A stretch of DNA of 48,673 bases. Origin: an uncultured Pelagibacteraceae bacterium. Lineage in GTDB: Bacteria > Pseudomonadota > Alphaproteobacteria > Pelagibacterales > Pelagibacteraceae. Where the stretch lies: NCBI GenBank assembly GCA_902598825.1, contig CACKDD010000001.1, forward strand, positions 68,537-117,209, written 5' to 3'. The notes under the pieces are model-generated. The model was not told where the DNA came from. It did not search any database and saw nothing but the letters and a program-made list of their open reading frames with translations. Numbering within the stretch: position 1 is the stretch's first letter; every line of letters starts with the position of its first letter. Both the position numbers and the translations under genes were made by a program. Of the stretch, positions 1 to 7,604 are shown in pieces.

Positions 1-2
1 AA

Positions 3-680
3 AATTGGTTAAAAAATAAAATTAATATAACTTTAAAAAGTCTTGTTGATTTAAAAAATCTAAAAGAAAAAAATTCCTCTATGAAAGCTTTAGCTTATCA
101 ACTTTATGAGAATAATGGTGTTCTTAAAAGAGACCAAGTGTCTGAATATTTGAAGAAGTTAGGACAAAATGAAAGAAAGATTTTAAGAGATCTTGGTGTT
201 AAATTTGGAAGATATCATGTCTTTTTACATAGATTAATAAAACCTGATGCTGTTTCGTTACGAACTTTACTTTGGAAAAATTATAACCAAAAAAGTTTTA
301 CTCTTAAACCACCTACATTTGGGTTAAATTTTTTAGATAATAATAAAGTTAAAGATAAAAATTTTATGTTACTTTGTGGATTTGAAAAATTTGAAAACTT
401 CTTTATAAGAATTGATATTTTAGAGAGACTTTTTGTTCAAATCATTAATTCTAGTTCTGAAAAAGAAAAACAAGTTAAAATGATGCCAGAAATGCTAAAT
501 TTATTAGGATGTAATAAAGAAAATTTTAAAAGACTTCTTAAAAGTATGAATTATATCGTTTTAGAAAAAAATGATGAAACTTATTTTAAATATAAACCTA
601 AAAAAATATTTAGAAAAGCAGATAAAAAGATAGAAAAGGAAAATCCTTTTGGTGTCTTAAAAAATTTAAATTTTAACTAA
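3..680 (+). CDS. C-terminal part of a DEAD/DEAH-box helicase (MgpS-like), 5' end outside the window
   Basis: The reading frame is open from base 3 to the stop at 680, so the gene starts upstream of the window; the internal ATG at 81 is not the real start. The visible part carries no helicase motifs. It has the C-terminal signature seen in alphaproteobacterial helicase-related proteins encoded before fdxA and carD, notably the stretch around LGVKFGRYHVFLHRLIKP. Such proteins are predicted ATP-dependent RNA helicases. The next gene starts 3 bases after the stop, so the four genes up to the terminator at 2256 are probably co-transcribed. The family call rests on this C-terminal similarity plus synteny. 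Confidence 0.7.
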   Translation, partial: NWLKNKINITLKSLVDLKNLKEKNSSMKALAYQLYENNGVLKRDQVSEYLKKLGQNERKILRDLGVKFGRYHVFLHRLIKPDAVSLRTLLWKNYNQKSFTLKPPTFGLNFLDNNKVKDKNFMLLCGFEKFENFFIRIDILERLFVQIINSSSEKEKQVKMMPEMLNLLGCNKENFKRLLKSMNYIVLEKNDETYFKYKPKKIFRKADKKIEKENPFGVLKNLNFN

Positions 681-683
681 ATC

Positions 684-1097
684 ATGTTTTTTAAAAAAAA
701 AAAAGAGAAACAGAATAATAAACAATTGATTAAAATAGCAGCTTTAATGATACATGCTGCTAAAATTGACGAAAATTTTTCAGAACAAGAAGAAATGATA
801 ATTAAACAAGCTTTATTAAAAATGAGTGCAAATAAAGAAAATATACAAGAAATCATTGAGCAAAGTAAAATAATTGAAGAAAATGCAAATCAAATTTTAG
901 ATTTTACAAAAGAAGTGAAAGCGATGGATAATGAAAAGAAAATAGAAATTATAGAAACTTTATGGAGAATAATATATTCGAATAAAAATGCTGATATTTA
1001 TGAAACTAATTTGATGCGAAGACTTGCAGGATTGATGTATATTGATAATAAAATAATGGGGAGCATCCAAGAGAAGATTAAAAAAGAAATTTCATAA
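684..1097 (+). CDS. TerB-like (tellurite-resistance/DjlA N-terminal type) helical protein
   Basis: A 137-residue protein with a very basic N-terminus (a Lys run at residues 3-8), then an all-helical domain. The pattern [23 protein letters not shown] followed later by [13 protein letters not shown] is the repeated acidic helix pattern of the TerB/DjlA N-terminal fold, which usually binds divalent metal. No membrane segment or signal peptide is seen. Its stop overlaps the fdxA start (TAATG at 1095-1099), so translation is probably coupled. In many alphaproteobacteria an S4-domain RNA-binding gene sits at this position; here the TerB-like gene does. The function is unknown. Confidence 0.72.
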   Translation: MFFKKKKEKQNNKQLIKIAALMIHAAKIDENFSEQEEMIIKQALLKMSANKENIQEIIEQSKIIEENANQILDFTKEVKAMDNEKKIEIIETLWRIIYSNKNADIYETNLMRRLAGLMYIDNKIMGSIQEKIKKEIS

Positions 1098-1423
1098 TGA
1101 CTTATATAGTTAATGATAAATGTATAAAATGTAAATTGATGGATTGTGTTGAAGTTTGTCCAGTTGATTGCTTTTATGAAGGAAAAAATATGCTTGTAAT
1201 TAAACCGGATGAGTGTATAGATTGTGGCGTTTGTGAGCCTGAATGCCCTGTTGATGCCATTAAAGTTGACACAGAAAAGGGGAGTGAACAGTGGTTAGAG
1301 ATCAATAAAAAATATTCTGAAATCTGGCCTAATATAACTGAAAAAAAAGATCCCCCAACGGATCATGAAAAATATAAAAATGAGCAAAATAAGTTTGAAA
1401 AATATTTTAAAGAAAACATTTAA
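1097..1423 (+). CDS. fdxA: 7Fe ferredoxin FdxA ([3Fe-4S][4Fe-4S])
   Basis: A small electron carrier of 108 residues, close to the usual 107-112. The N-terminal half has two cysteine motifs: [14 protein letters not shown] and [12 protein letters not shown]. The first has the widened spacing of a 3Fe-4S site and the second is a classic C-x2-C-x2-C-x3-CP 4Fe-4S motif. The acidic C-terminal tail is typical of FdxA of Azotobacter FdI type. It is cytoplasmic; the electron partner cannot be told from sequence. It shares one base with the TerB-like gene upstream, and its 3' end overlaps the probable carD start. The fdxA-carD pairing is common in alphaproteobacteria. Confidence 0.93.
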   Translation: MTYIVNDKCIKCKLMDCVEVCPVDCFYEGKNMLVIKPDECIDCGVCEPECPVDAIKVDTEKGSEQWLEINKKYSEIWPNITEKKDPPTDHEKYKNEQNKFEKYFKENI

Positions 1424-2255
1424 TAAAAAAAAATCTAAAAAGACAAAAAAAAAAGTACTTCCAAAAAAAGTAAATAAAATTTCAAAAAAAATTACAAAAA
1501 AAGTTATTAATACTAAAACTAAAAAATCAGTAATTAAAAAATCAATAGTCAAAAAAAATATCAAAAAAAGAGAAAAAAATACTGAATTAAAAACTGAAAA
1601 TTTAAGAATTTCTAAGAATAATGAAACAAAACCAGAAATAAAAAAAGTAAAAAAACAAGACTCTGAGAAACGAGAGTATAAAATAAAAGATTATATTGTT
1701 TATCCTAAACATGGTGTTGGTCAAATTAGTGAATTTAAAAAGATAACTATAGGTGGGATAGATGTTGAAACTTATATAATCAAATTTGAAAAAGATAAAG
1801 CTAACGGTATGGTTCCAGTTAACAAGCAGTCACACTTGAGACCATTAGCAACAATTAATCAAGTTAATAAATGTATTTCAATTCTAAAAAGTAAACCTAA
1901 AATTAAAAGATCTATGTGGAGTAGAAGGGCTCAAGAATATGAGGCAAAAATTTCATCAGGAAAAATTTATGAGCTCGCTGAAGTAGTAAGAGATTTGAAT
2001 AAAGGTGACGATCTAATGGTTGATCAATCTTATAGTGAAAGACAGTTATTTGAAAAAGCCTATGAAAGAATAATGACAGAATTTCAAATAATATTAAATC
2101 TTTCCTTAGAAGATACTCAAAAAAAATTAGATAAAGCTTTAAAAAGAAATTTAACGTCACAACCACAGCCAAATACTGAGACTTCAAAACAAGCCGCTTC
2201 GGAATTACCTGTAGAAGAAGTTGCGAATGAAAATGAAGTTGCTTTAGAGGAATAA
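1365..2255 (+). CDS. carD: CarD-family transcriptional regulator with a lysine-rich N-terminal tail
   Basis: CarD/CdnL proteins bind the RNA polymerase beta subunit and stabilise the open promoter complex, especially at rRNA promoters. The RNAP-interaction domain starts near residue 107 ([14 protein letters not shown]), and the helical DNA-binding part runs from about 170 to 265 ([12 protein letters not shown]...). Ahead of it is a histone-H1-like tail: 39 of the first 105 residues are Lys. Canonical CarD is about 160-170 residues, so this tail is an addition. The next ATG after residue 6 is too far in, so the start must lie inside fdxA, at 1365 or 1380, overlapping it by 44-59 bases. The C-terminus is acidic. 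A hairpin terminator follows directly. Confidence 0.9.
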   Translation: MKNIKMSKISLKNILKKTFNKKKSKKTKKKVLPKKVNKISKKITKKVINTKTKKSVIKKSIVKKNIKKREKNTELKTENLRISKNNETKPEIKKVKKQDSEKREYKIKDYIVYPKHGVGQISEFKKITIGGIDVETYIIKFEKDKANGMVPVNKQSHLRPLATINQVNKCISILKSKPKIKRSMWSRRAQEYEAKISSGKIYELAEVVRDLNKGDDLMVDQSYSERQLFEKAYERIMTEFQIILNLSLEDTQKKLDKALKRNLTSQPQPNTETSKQAASELPVEEVANENEVALEE

Positions 2256-2296
2256 AAAAACGCCTCTCACACGAAATCGTTATGAGAAGCGTTTTT
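2256..2296. terminator. Bidirectional hairpin terminator between carD and the small basic protein gene
   Basis: A 14-base arm (2256-2269, AAAAACGCCTCTCA) pairs with 2283-2296 (TGAGAAGCGTTTTT), with one C/A mismatch and a 13-base loop. The T-run on one side and A-run on the other let it serve both convergent genes: carD on + and the 25-residue ORF on -. Confidence 0.85.
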
Positions 2297-2315
2297 AATA
2301 AAGAATACTAAGTTA

Positions 2316-2393
2316 CTATCTTCTTCTTCTTTTCTTAGCTTTTTTCTTAGCTTTTTTCTTAGCTTTCTTTGCTTTTTTTCTTCTCTTAGGCAT
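2316..2393 (-). CDS. Very small Lys/Arg-rich (histone-tail-like) protein, 25 aa
   Basis: The reverse strand has ATG at 2393 and stop TAG at 2316-2318. The product begins MPKRRKKAKKAKKK, continues with repeated KKKA units and ends RRRR. It contains only Met, Pro, Lys, Arg and Ala. A clear Shine-Dalgarno (AGGGAG) lies about 8 bases upstream, and a TTGACA promoter element is further up. Its 3' end faces the bidirectional terminator, so it looks like a complete gene unit. The composition resembles H1/Hc1-type tails and extreme nucleic-acid-binding peptides; a role in nucleoid or RNA binding is inference. It is too short for most ORF callers. Confidence 0.75.
   Translation of the reverse strand: MPKRRKKAKKAKKKAKKKAKKRRRR
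2331..2372. repeat. 12-bp tandem repeat coding KKKA units
   Basis: The unit agcttttttctt occurs twice perfectly (2337-2348, 2349-2360), with partial copies on both sides. It encodes the KKKA repeats of the 25-residue protein, so copy number could vary in frame by four residues at a time. Confidence 0.8.
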
Positions 2394-2417
2394 CTTTAGC
2401 TCCCTTTTTTAGTTAAA

Positions 2418-2434
2418 CGAATCAAAATGATTCG
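2418..2434. promoter_or_regulatory. 17-bp perfect palindrome in the leader of the small basic gene
   Basis: CGAATCA-AAA-TGATTCG is a perfect 7-bp dyad with a 3-base centre, 25-41 bases upstream of the start codon at 2393 and downstream of the proposed -10. It could be an operator or a 5'-UTR hairpin. No U-run follows on the minus strand, so a terminator is unlikely. Confidence 0.6.
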
Positions 2435-2445
2435 CTATTACCTTA

Positions 2446-2474
2446 TTTTTATTTTTTTATACGCGTTATGTCAA
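2446..2474 (-). promoter_or_regulatory. Predicted promoter of the small basic protein gene
   Basis: On the minus strand a consensus -35 TTGACA (2469-2474) is followed after 17 bp by TAAAAA (2446-2451), a weak -10. The predicted transcript would carry the CGAATCA/TGATTCG dyad in its leader. Confidence 0.5.
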
Positions 2475-2582
2475 TTATTTAATTAAAGATAAAATTTTAT
2501 AAAAAAATTTTAAATAAAAAAAATATTTTATAATTTTAATGAGTAAAAAAGTTAGTATTTATGCGCTTAATAATCAAATAAT

Positions 2583-2605
2583 AAAATCTTATTAATAAAG
2601 ATTTT
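2583..2605 (-). terminator. AT-rich hairpin at the 3' end of the acyl-CoA synthetase gene
   Basis: AAAATCTT (2583-2590) and AAGATTTT (2598-2605) form a perfect 8-bp stem with a 7-base loop containing the stop codon. On the minus strand a T-rich run follows. It is weak in GC but placed as a terminator would be. Confidence 0.45.
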
Positions 2606-4334
2606 CTAAATCTTCTTTATATTTTTCTAAAATTTTTTTTCTTTTTAGTTTTAATGTTGGTGTTAACATTCCATTTTCAATTGTAAATTCTTCTTTAATT
2701 AGTTTAAATTTTTTAATTTTTTCTACTAAAGACAAAGTTTTATTTAAATTTTCTAAATAAAAATCAATTTCTTTTTTATTTTCATCTGTTTCACTTATAA
2801 TTAAAGCTACAAGATAAGTTTTTTTATCTCCATAAACAAAACTTTGTTTAATTTTTTCATTAAGACACAATAAATTTTCAATTTTAGAAGGTGATATGTT
2901 ATCACCTCCTGAATTTACAATAATTTCTTTTTTTCGGTCAGTTATCTTCAAATTTCCCTCTTTAGTTATCTCTCCTATATCTCCTGTATGCAACCAACCA
3001 TTTTTGATTATTTGTTCTGTTTCTTTTTTCATTTTCCAATAACCAAGCATAACGTTTTCACCTTTAACTAAAATTTCACCATCCTCAGCTATTTTTACTT
3101 GGTTGGTTTTAAAAGGTGGTCCAACTGTCTCAATTCTGATTTCTCCTGGGATATTACAGCTCACAACTGGGGAGGTCTCTGTTAACCCATATCCTTGTAA
3201 AGTCGGTAATCCTATAGAATTTAAAAATTCTCCAATTTTTTGATCTAAAGCACCCCCTCCTGAAACAAAGGCCCTAAGTTTACCACCAAATTGTTTTTTG
3301 ATTTTTTTTCTTACCAACTTCTCACAGAAAAAATTTATAAAATTTTGTTTAAAACTAAGTGGTTCTTTATTCAATATTTTAGTCCCAAGTAAAATAGTAT
3401 TATTTATAAGAAATTTCTTAACTCCCTTTTGTTTTAAGAAATTTAAAGAAATTTTTGTATATAAGTTTTGATAAAATCTTGGAACCGCAGTCATGATAGT
3501 AGGTTTTGCAATAGCCATATTAGGCAGTAATTTTTCTAAACTTTCAGCGTAAAAGACCTTTGCTCCAAGTAATATTTGAACATATTGAACAGTATGTTCA
3601 TATGAGTGAGACAATGGAAGCCAAGTTAAGAAAACTGGAGGATCTTTTTTAGTTAATGATTTTAAAATTTCTTGTGCTCCTTCACAATTTGACAAAATTC
3701 CTCCATGACTGAGCATTACTCCCTTTGGGTTTCCTGTGGTTCCAGATGTATAAATTATGCAAGCTAAATCATTTCTTCTTAAATCCTTATTATAAGAATC
3801 CACATACTCGATTGATTTTTGAATAATAGTTTTATCTTTCAAAAAAATATTTTCAAAAAATTCTATTGTTTCATCAATTCTATCGATTGAAATAAGAATG
3901 GTGTTTTCTGCGATATAATTTTTAATTTTCTTTAATTGGTCAATATCCGAAACAATACATACTTTTGGTTCACAATCTTTTATAATATATTCGTAATCAT
4001 TTTTAGAATAAGTCGTAAAAAGTGGGATTGTTACTCCACCTGCATTCATTATTGCTATATCGGAGATTAACCATTCAGGTCGGTTCTCAGACAATAAAAT
4101 ACATCTATCACCTTTTGAAATAATATTATTTAAATAATTTGATAAAATCTTTATTTTTGTTTCAATATTCCCCCAAGAGTAAGTATACGGTCCTGAATTT
4201 GTATCTGGAAATTCTTTGTTTTTAAGAGATGTTAAAAAAATCTCTTCATGTTTTTTTTCAGAAACATTTGGAAATTTTTCTTCAAATTTCTTAAAAAAAA
4301 GCTCAACTAAGCTGTTAATCTCTTTTAGTTTCAT
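2592..4334 (-). CDS. Long-chain fatty acyl-CoA synthetase (AMP-binding, FadD/FAA type)
   Basis: This enzyme activates fatty acids to acyl-CoA through an acyl-adenylate, for degradation or phospholipid synthesis. The adenylate-forming signature IIYTSGTTGNPKGVMLSH lies at about residues 193-210. The second motif GYGLTETSPVVS and the C-terminal GWLHTGDIGEI...ITDRKKEIIVNSGGDNISP hinge region are also present. At 580 residues it is full length and resembles the eukaryote-like FAA1 branch as well as FadD. The start ATG is only 4 bases from the mature 3' end of tRNA-Leu; no other ATG occurs before residue about 96. It therefore lacks room for a Shine-Dalgarno unless that lies inside the tRNA. Confidence 0.9.
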   Translation of the reverse strand: MKLKEINSLVELFFKKFEEKFPNVSEKKHEEIFLTSLKNKEFPDTNSGPYTYSWGNIETKIKILSNYLNNIISKGDRCILLSENRPEWLISDIAIMNAGGVTIPLFTTYSKNDYEYIIKDCEPKVCIVSDIDQLKKIKNYIAENTILISIDRIDETIEFFENIFLKDKTIIQKSIEYVDSYNKDLRRNDLACIIYTSGTTGNPKGVMLSHGGILSNCEGAQEILKSLTKKDPPVFLTWLPLSHSYEHTVQYVQILLGAKVFYAESLEKLLPNMAIAKPTIMTAVPRFYQNLYTKISLNFLKQKGVKKFLINNTILLGTKILNKEPLSFKQNFINFFCEKLVRKKIKKQFGGKLRAFVSGGGALDQKIGEFLNSIGLPTLQGYGLTETSPVVSCNIPGEIRIETVGPPFKTNQVKIAEDGEILVKGENVMLGYWKMKKETEQIIKNGWLHTGDIGEITKEGNLKITDRKKEIIVNSGGDNISPSKIENLLCLNEKIKQSFVYGDKKTYLVALIISETDENKKEIDFYLENLNKTLSLVEKIKKFKLIKEEFTIENGMLTPTLKLKRKKILEKYKEDLENLY

Positions 4335-4338
4335 AGTT

Positions 4339-4423
4339 TGGTGGGCGAAGAGAGAATCGAACTCTCACTTCTTGCGAAACACGATTTTGAGTCGTGCGCG
4401 TCTACCAGTTCCGCCATTCGCCC
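4339..4423 (-). tRNA. tRNA-Leu (anticodon CAA)
   Basis: The minus strand begins GGGCGAA (4423-4417), which pairs with TTCGCCC (4349-4343); A73 and an encoded CCA follow (4339-4341). The anticodon stem ACGA/TCGT holds the loop CTCAAAA, giving anticodon CAA for Leu UUG codons. The T-loop TTCGATT, D-arm AACTGGTAGACG and a long class II variable arm are all recognisable. Length is 85 bases including CCA. Confidence 0.96.
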
Positions 4424-4482
4424 TCGATTGTTAAATTATTTATTAAATAGTATAAGAACTAAAATTATATTAAAACCAAAAA

Positions 4483-5073
4483 ATGTTTAATACTCTTTAT
4501 AAAAAATGTTTAGATTTAGCGGCTCATAAAAGTTCTAAATATTACTTAGCGATTGTATCTTTTATAGAAAGTTCATTTTTTCCAATACCACCAGATGTAA
4601 TGGTTATACCTATGGTCATCTCAAAAAAAGATGATTTTTTAAAGATATTTCTTATTACAACAATATTTTCTGTATTAGGTGGTATATTAGGTTATTTCAT
4701 CGGAGCTTTCTTTTTTGACATAGGAATGCAAGTTATGACCTTTTATGGATATCAAGATAGATTAATTAGCCTAAAAAATAATTTAATAAATAGTGAAGGA
4801 TTTTATGCTTGGCTAAGTATACTTTTTTTAGCTGGTTTTACCCCATTGCCTTATAAAGTTTTTACTATAGCTAGTGGTTTAATCGGATTTAATATCTTAA
4901 TTTTTATAGTAATAAGTTTAATATCTAGAGGATTACGTTTTTTTATTGTTTCTTATTTATCTTATAAATTTGGAAATTTATTTACTGAATTTATGGACAA
5001 ACATGGATCTAAATGGTTTACGATTATTGGAATATTAATAGCTATAATTGGAGTAATAATTTATTTAATTTAA
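4483..5073 (+). CDS. YqaA/DedA-family (VTT domain) inner-membrane protein
   Basis: A 196-residue polytopic membrane protein with about five hydrophobic segments. The re-entrant motif FIESSFFPIPPDVMVIPMV near residues 29-47 and FLAGFTPLPYKVFTIASGLI near 117-136 are the two halves of the SNARE-associated/VTT domain. DedA-superfamily members are lipid scramblases or flippases and proton-dependent transporters; the substrate of this YqaA branch is not known. The order yqaA-dsbB-coq7 on one strand, 8 bases apart or overlapping, suggests an operon. A TATATT at 4466-4471 sits close to the start, so any leader is very short. Confidence 0.85.
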   Translation: MFNTLYKKCLDLAAHKSSKYYLAIVSFIESSFFPIPPDVMVIPMVISKKDDFLKIFLITTIFSVLGGILGYFIGAFFFDIGMQVMTFYGYQDRLISLKNNLINSEGFYAWLSILFLAGFTPLPYKVFTIASGLIGFNILIFIVISLISRGLRFFIVSYLSYKFGNLFTEFMDKHGSKWFTIIGILIAIIGVIIYLI

Positions 5074-5081
5074 AAAATTTT

Positions 5082-5567
5082 ATGACTAATTTAAAAATCG
5101 AGTTTTATTTAATATTAATTTTTATAATCAGTTTAGTTTCAATTATTTCCGCATATTTTATTGAATATGCTCTTGGACACCAGCCTTGTAATCTATGCTT
5201 GATAGAAAGAATACCTTATGGATTAAGCATAATCTTAATAACTTTAAATTATTTTTTAAAAAAAAATGAAAAATTTATAATTTTATTATTAATACTAACA
5301 TTCTGCTTTTCTTTTGTTATTTCAGTCTATCATTTGGGTATAGAACAGGGCCTATTTGAAGAATCTGCAGTTTGTGGTTTAAAAAATACGACTGGAATTA
5401 TCTCAAAAGAAGAAATACTAAAACAATTGCTGGAAAAGTCTGTCAGTTGTAAAGATGTGACATTTAGAATTTTTGGATTATCTCTGACAAGTATTAATAT
5501 ATTATTAAGTTTTATATTAATAACATTGCTTACAAAAATTTATATTTCATATGAAAAAAACAAGTAG
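5082..5567 (+). CDS. dsbB: Disulfide bond formation protein DsbB
   Basis: DsbB reoxidises periplasmic DsbA and passes electrons to ubiquinone in the inner membrane. The redox pair sits in HQPCNLCLIERIPYG (about residues 33-47), and the second periplasmic cysteines are AVCGLKN and SVSCKD. Four membrane helices are predicted, and 161 residues is a normal length. I chose ATG 5082 because an upstream start at 5013 would overlap the preceding gene by 61 bases and add a non-conserved, non-hydrophobic stretch. The 3' end overlaps coq7 by 17 bases, linking quinone-dependent oxidation and quinone synthesis in one unit. Confidence 0.92.
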   Translation: MTNLKIEFYLILIFIISLVSIISAYFIEYALGHQPCNLCLIERIPYGLSIILITLNYFLKKNEKFIILLLILTFCFSFVISVYHLGIEQGLFEESAVCGLKNTTGIISKEEILKQLLEKSVSCKDVTFRIFGLSLTSINILLSFILITLLTKIYISYEKNK

Positions 5568-6081
5568 CAAAGTAGAGGAATTTATAAGAGTTGACCATGC
5601 TGGTGAACGTGGTGCAGTGAAAATTTATGAAGGTCAATTGTTAGCACTAAATACTCTTGTTAAAAATGAAGATTTAAAAAAGACAATTGAGGAAATGAAA
5701 GTTCACGAAATAGAACATTGTCAATTTTTTGAAAAGGAAATTAAAAAAAGAAATATCAAACCAACCAAATTTTTACCTCTGTGGGACTTATTAGGTGTGG
5801 GTCTTGGTTTTGGCTCAACTTTACTTGGAAAAAAAGCAGCAATGCTCTGTACGGCTTCTGTAGAGGAGGTTATAGACAAGCATTATTTAGATCAAATTAA
5901 TCAATTAGGTCCTGATGAAAAAGAATTAAAAAAAAAGATTACTAAATTTAGAGACGACGAATTGCAACATAAAGATATTGCTTATGAGGAAGGAGCAACA
6001 AAAAAAGGTATCTATTCTATTATGGATAAAATTATTAAAACTGGTTCAAAAATAGCTATTAATATTTCTGAGAAAGTTTAA
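5551..6081 (+). CDS. coq7: Demethoxyubiquinone hydroxylase Coq7
   Basis: A di-iron monooxygenase adding the last ring hydroxyl in ubiquinone synthesis. The carboxylate-bridged iron ligands are visible in order: E in DHAGERGAVKIYEGQ (residues about 14-28), EIEH in VHEIEHCQFF, E in ASVEEVIDKHYLDQ, and E..H in RDDELQHKDIAYEE. At 176 residues it has the normal bacterial length. It overlaps dsbB by 17 bases and ends 2 bases before the convergent HNH gene. Confidence 0.95.
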   Translation: MKKTSSKVEEFIRVDHAGERGAVKIYEGQLLALNTLVKNEDLKKTIEEMKVHEIEHCQFFEKEIKKRNIKPTKFLPLWDLLGVGLGFGSTLLGKKAAMLCTASVEEVIDKHYLDQINQLGPDEKELKKKITKFRDDELQHKDIAYEEGATKKGIYSIMDKIIKTGSKIAINISEKV

Positions 6082-6083
6082 AT

Positions 6084-6653
6084 TTAAGCTTCCAACTCTA
6101 CATCCCAATATAAATAATCCATCCAACTTTTATGAAGATAATTGGGAGGAAAGTTTTTTCCATTACGGTGTAGATCTTCAGTAGAAGGTTGATAGGGATA
6201 TTGATGAAGTTTCATTCCAGATGATTTGAGTAATTTTCCACCTTTTTTAACATTGCATGCTGAACAAGCTGTCACGACATTATCCCAATGGGTTTCTCCA
6301 CCTTTTGATCTTGGTAATAAATGATCAAATGTAAGTTCCTCACTACTTCCACAATACTGACATGAAAATTTATCTCTTAAAAAAACATTAAATCTTGTAA
6401 AACTCGGTTTGGATTGAGGTACAATATAATCTTTTAGTGCAATCACACTTGGTAATTTCATATTAAAAGATGGGCTTCTTACAACTCTATCATAATTACT
6501 TACAATAATAACTCTATCTAAAAATACAGACTTAACAGTATCCTGCCATGACCATAAGGATAAAGGATAATAACTTAAGGGTCTGTAATCAGCGTTTAAA
6601 ACTAATGCTGGACATTTTTCTAATGAGACATCTTGTTCAATAAAACTATTCAT
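6084..6653 (-). CDS. HNH endonuclease family protein
   Basis: A 189-residue protein common in alphaproteobacteria, not associated with introns or phage. The HNH core is CQYCGSSEELTFDHLLPRSKGG..THWDNVVTACSACNVKKGG, at about residues 98-140. It has zinc-binding CxxC pairs at both ends and the catalytic DH and N residues between. The conserved N-terminal part (ALVLNADYRPLSYYPLSLWSWQ) matches the HNH family near ubiquitous housekeeping loci. Its cellular substrate is not established. It is convergent with coq7, with a 2-base gap. Confidence 0.88.
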   Translation of the reverse strand: MNSFIEQDVSLEKCPALVLNADYRPLSYYPLSLWSWQDTVKSVFLDRVIIVSNYDRVVRSPSFNMKLPSVIALKDYIVPQSKPSFTRFNVFLRDKFSCQYCGSSEELTFDHLLPRSKGGETHWDNVVTACSACNVKKGGKLLKSSGMKLHQYPYQPSTEDLHRNGKNFPPNYLHKSWMDYLYWDVELEA

Positions 6654-6700
6654 TCTTTAAGATTAGCTTAAATAAAAAAAATTTTCAATGATTAGGAATA

Positions 6701-7351
6701 TTAAAATTTTTTTAGAATATAATTTAATGCTATACTTGAAGCTTCTATAGGAATATGATGATCACAGCCTTTTATTAGATGTGTTTCAATTTCTATATCA
6801 TTTCTAATAAAAAAATCTTTTGCCTCTAATAAAAAATTAGGCATTACTACCTGATCAATATCACCATGAATTAGTAATGTGCTTGTTGCGACTTTTTTTC
6901 TTAATTTTAAATCTTCTGGATCAATTATTTTACCAGAAAAACCTACAATACAATTATATTCTTTATCGGCCGTCAATCCCAAATTTATAGACATCATGCA
7001 TCCCTGACTAAAACCAGATAAGCAGATTTTATCATTGTCTAAATTATATTCTTTTTTAACTTCATCAATGAACTGACTCAATTTTTTTTCGGCTCTTTGA
7101 GATTGGGTCAAAATATATTTTGGATCTTCATTCGATAAATCAAACCATTGATATCCAGATGGATTTATATGACACCTCTCATGACCATTAGGACAAATAA
7201 AAACTGTATTTGGTAAATGTCTTCTCCAATTCAATGATAATACACTTATATCTTTACCATCTCCTCCATAACCATGAAGTAAAATAATAGCATTTTTAAT
7301 CTCAACGTTATTCTCCGGCTTTATGATTGTTGTATCTAGGCAGAATGTCAT
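6701..7351 (-). CDS. Phospholipase/carboxylesterase (alpha/beta hydrolase, YpfH/EstB-like)
   Basis: A 216-residue alpha/beta hydrolase. The oxyanion-hole motif ILLHGYGGDGKD is at about residues 23-34 and the nucleophile elbow GFSQG at about 117-121. The acid is in LLIHGDIDQVV, and the final His is in GCDHHIP. No signal peptide is seen, so it is cytoplasmic. Family members cleave short-chain esters or lysophospholipids; the natural substrate here is unknown. It is divergent from the HIG1 gene across a 49-base spacer. Confidence 0.88.
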   Translation of the reverse strand: MTFCLDTTIIKPENNVEIKNAIILLHGYGGDGKDISVLSLNWRRHLPNTVFICPNGHERCHINPSGYQWFDLSNEDPKYILTQSQRAEKKLSQFIDEVKKEYNLDNDKICLSGFSQGCMMSINLGLTADKEYNCIVGFSGKIIDPEDLKLRKKVATSTLLIHGDIDQVVMPNFLLEAKDFFIRNDIEIETHLIKGCDHHIPIEASSIALNYILKKF

Positions 7352-7388
7352 ACTTTATTAATTATGTTTTTTTATTTTTAAAATACCC

Positions 7389-7394
7389 TACAAT
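7389..7394 (+). promoter_or_regulatory. -10 element of the HIG1 gene, predicted leaderless transcript
   Basis: TACAAT ends 6 bases before the ATG at 7401, so a start site at the usual distance would fall on the start codon itself. There is no Shine-Dalgarno and no good -35 hexamer. Confidence 0.35.
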
Positions 7395-7400
7395 ACTATT

Positions 7401-7604
7401 ATGATTTCCGGAACAATTGTAAAAATTTTATCTATAACATTTTTGATCGCAGTTGGAGTAGTTTTAATTCTAGGTATTGGTACTTTGTTTAAAGGTGGGG
7501 AAACAAGTAAAAAATATTCCAACAAATTGATGCAATTAAGAGTTTTGCTTCAATTCATTGCAATTATAATTTTAGTTAGTTTTGCCTATTTTTTCAAAAA
7601 TTAA
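7401..7604 (+). CDS. HIG1-domain (twin transmembrane) protein
   Basis: A 67-residue membrane protein with two hydrophobic helices (about residues 7-29 and 46-64) joined by a polar loop. The second half, KYSNKLMQLRVLLQFIAIIILVSFAYF, has the conserved MRxRVxxQ-type core of the HIG_1_N (hypoxia-induced gene) domain. Homologues associate with respiratory supercomplexes in mitochondria and alphaproteobacteria. Its stop codon overlaps that of the convergent tlpA gene in a shared TTAA. Confidence 0.85.
   Translation: MISGTIVKILSITFLIAVGVVLILGIGTLFKGGETSKKYSNKLMQLRVLLQFIAIIILVSFAYFFKN

Noticed and set aside
2539..2595. An 18-codon ORF (MSKKVSIYALNNQIIKSY) with TATAAT just upstream, convergent with the acyl-CoA synthetase gene
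   Set aside because: No Shine-Dalgarno, no recognisable family, and its end runs into the synthetase terminator hairpin. Chance is likely in such AT-rich DNA.
5013..5081. DsbB N-terminal extension from 5013
   Set aside because: It would overlap the preceding gene by 61 bases and adds a non-conserved Asn/Tyr-rich stretch; ATG 5082 fits the family.
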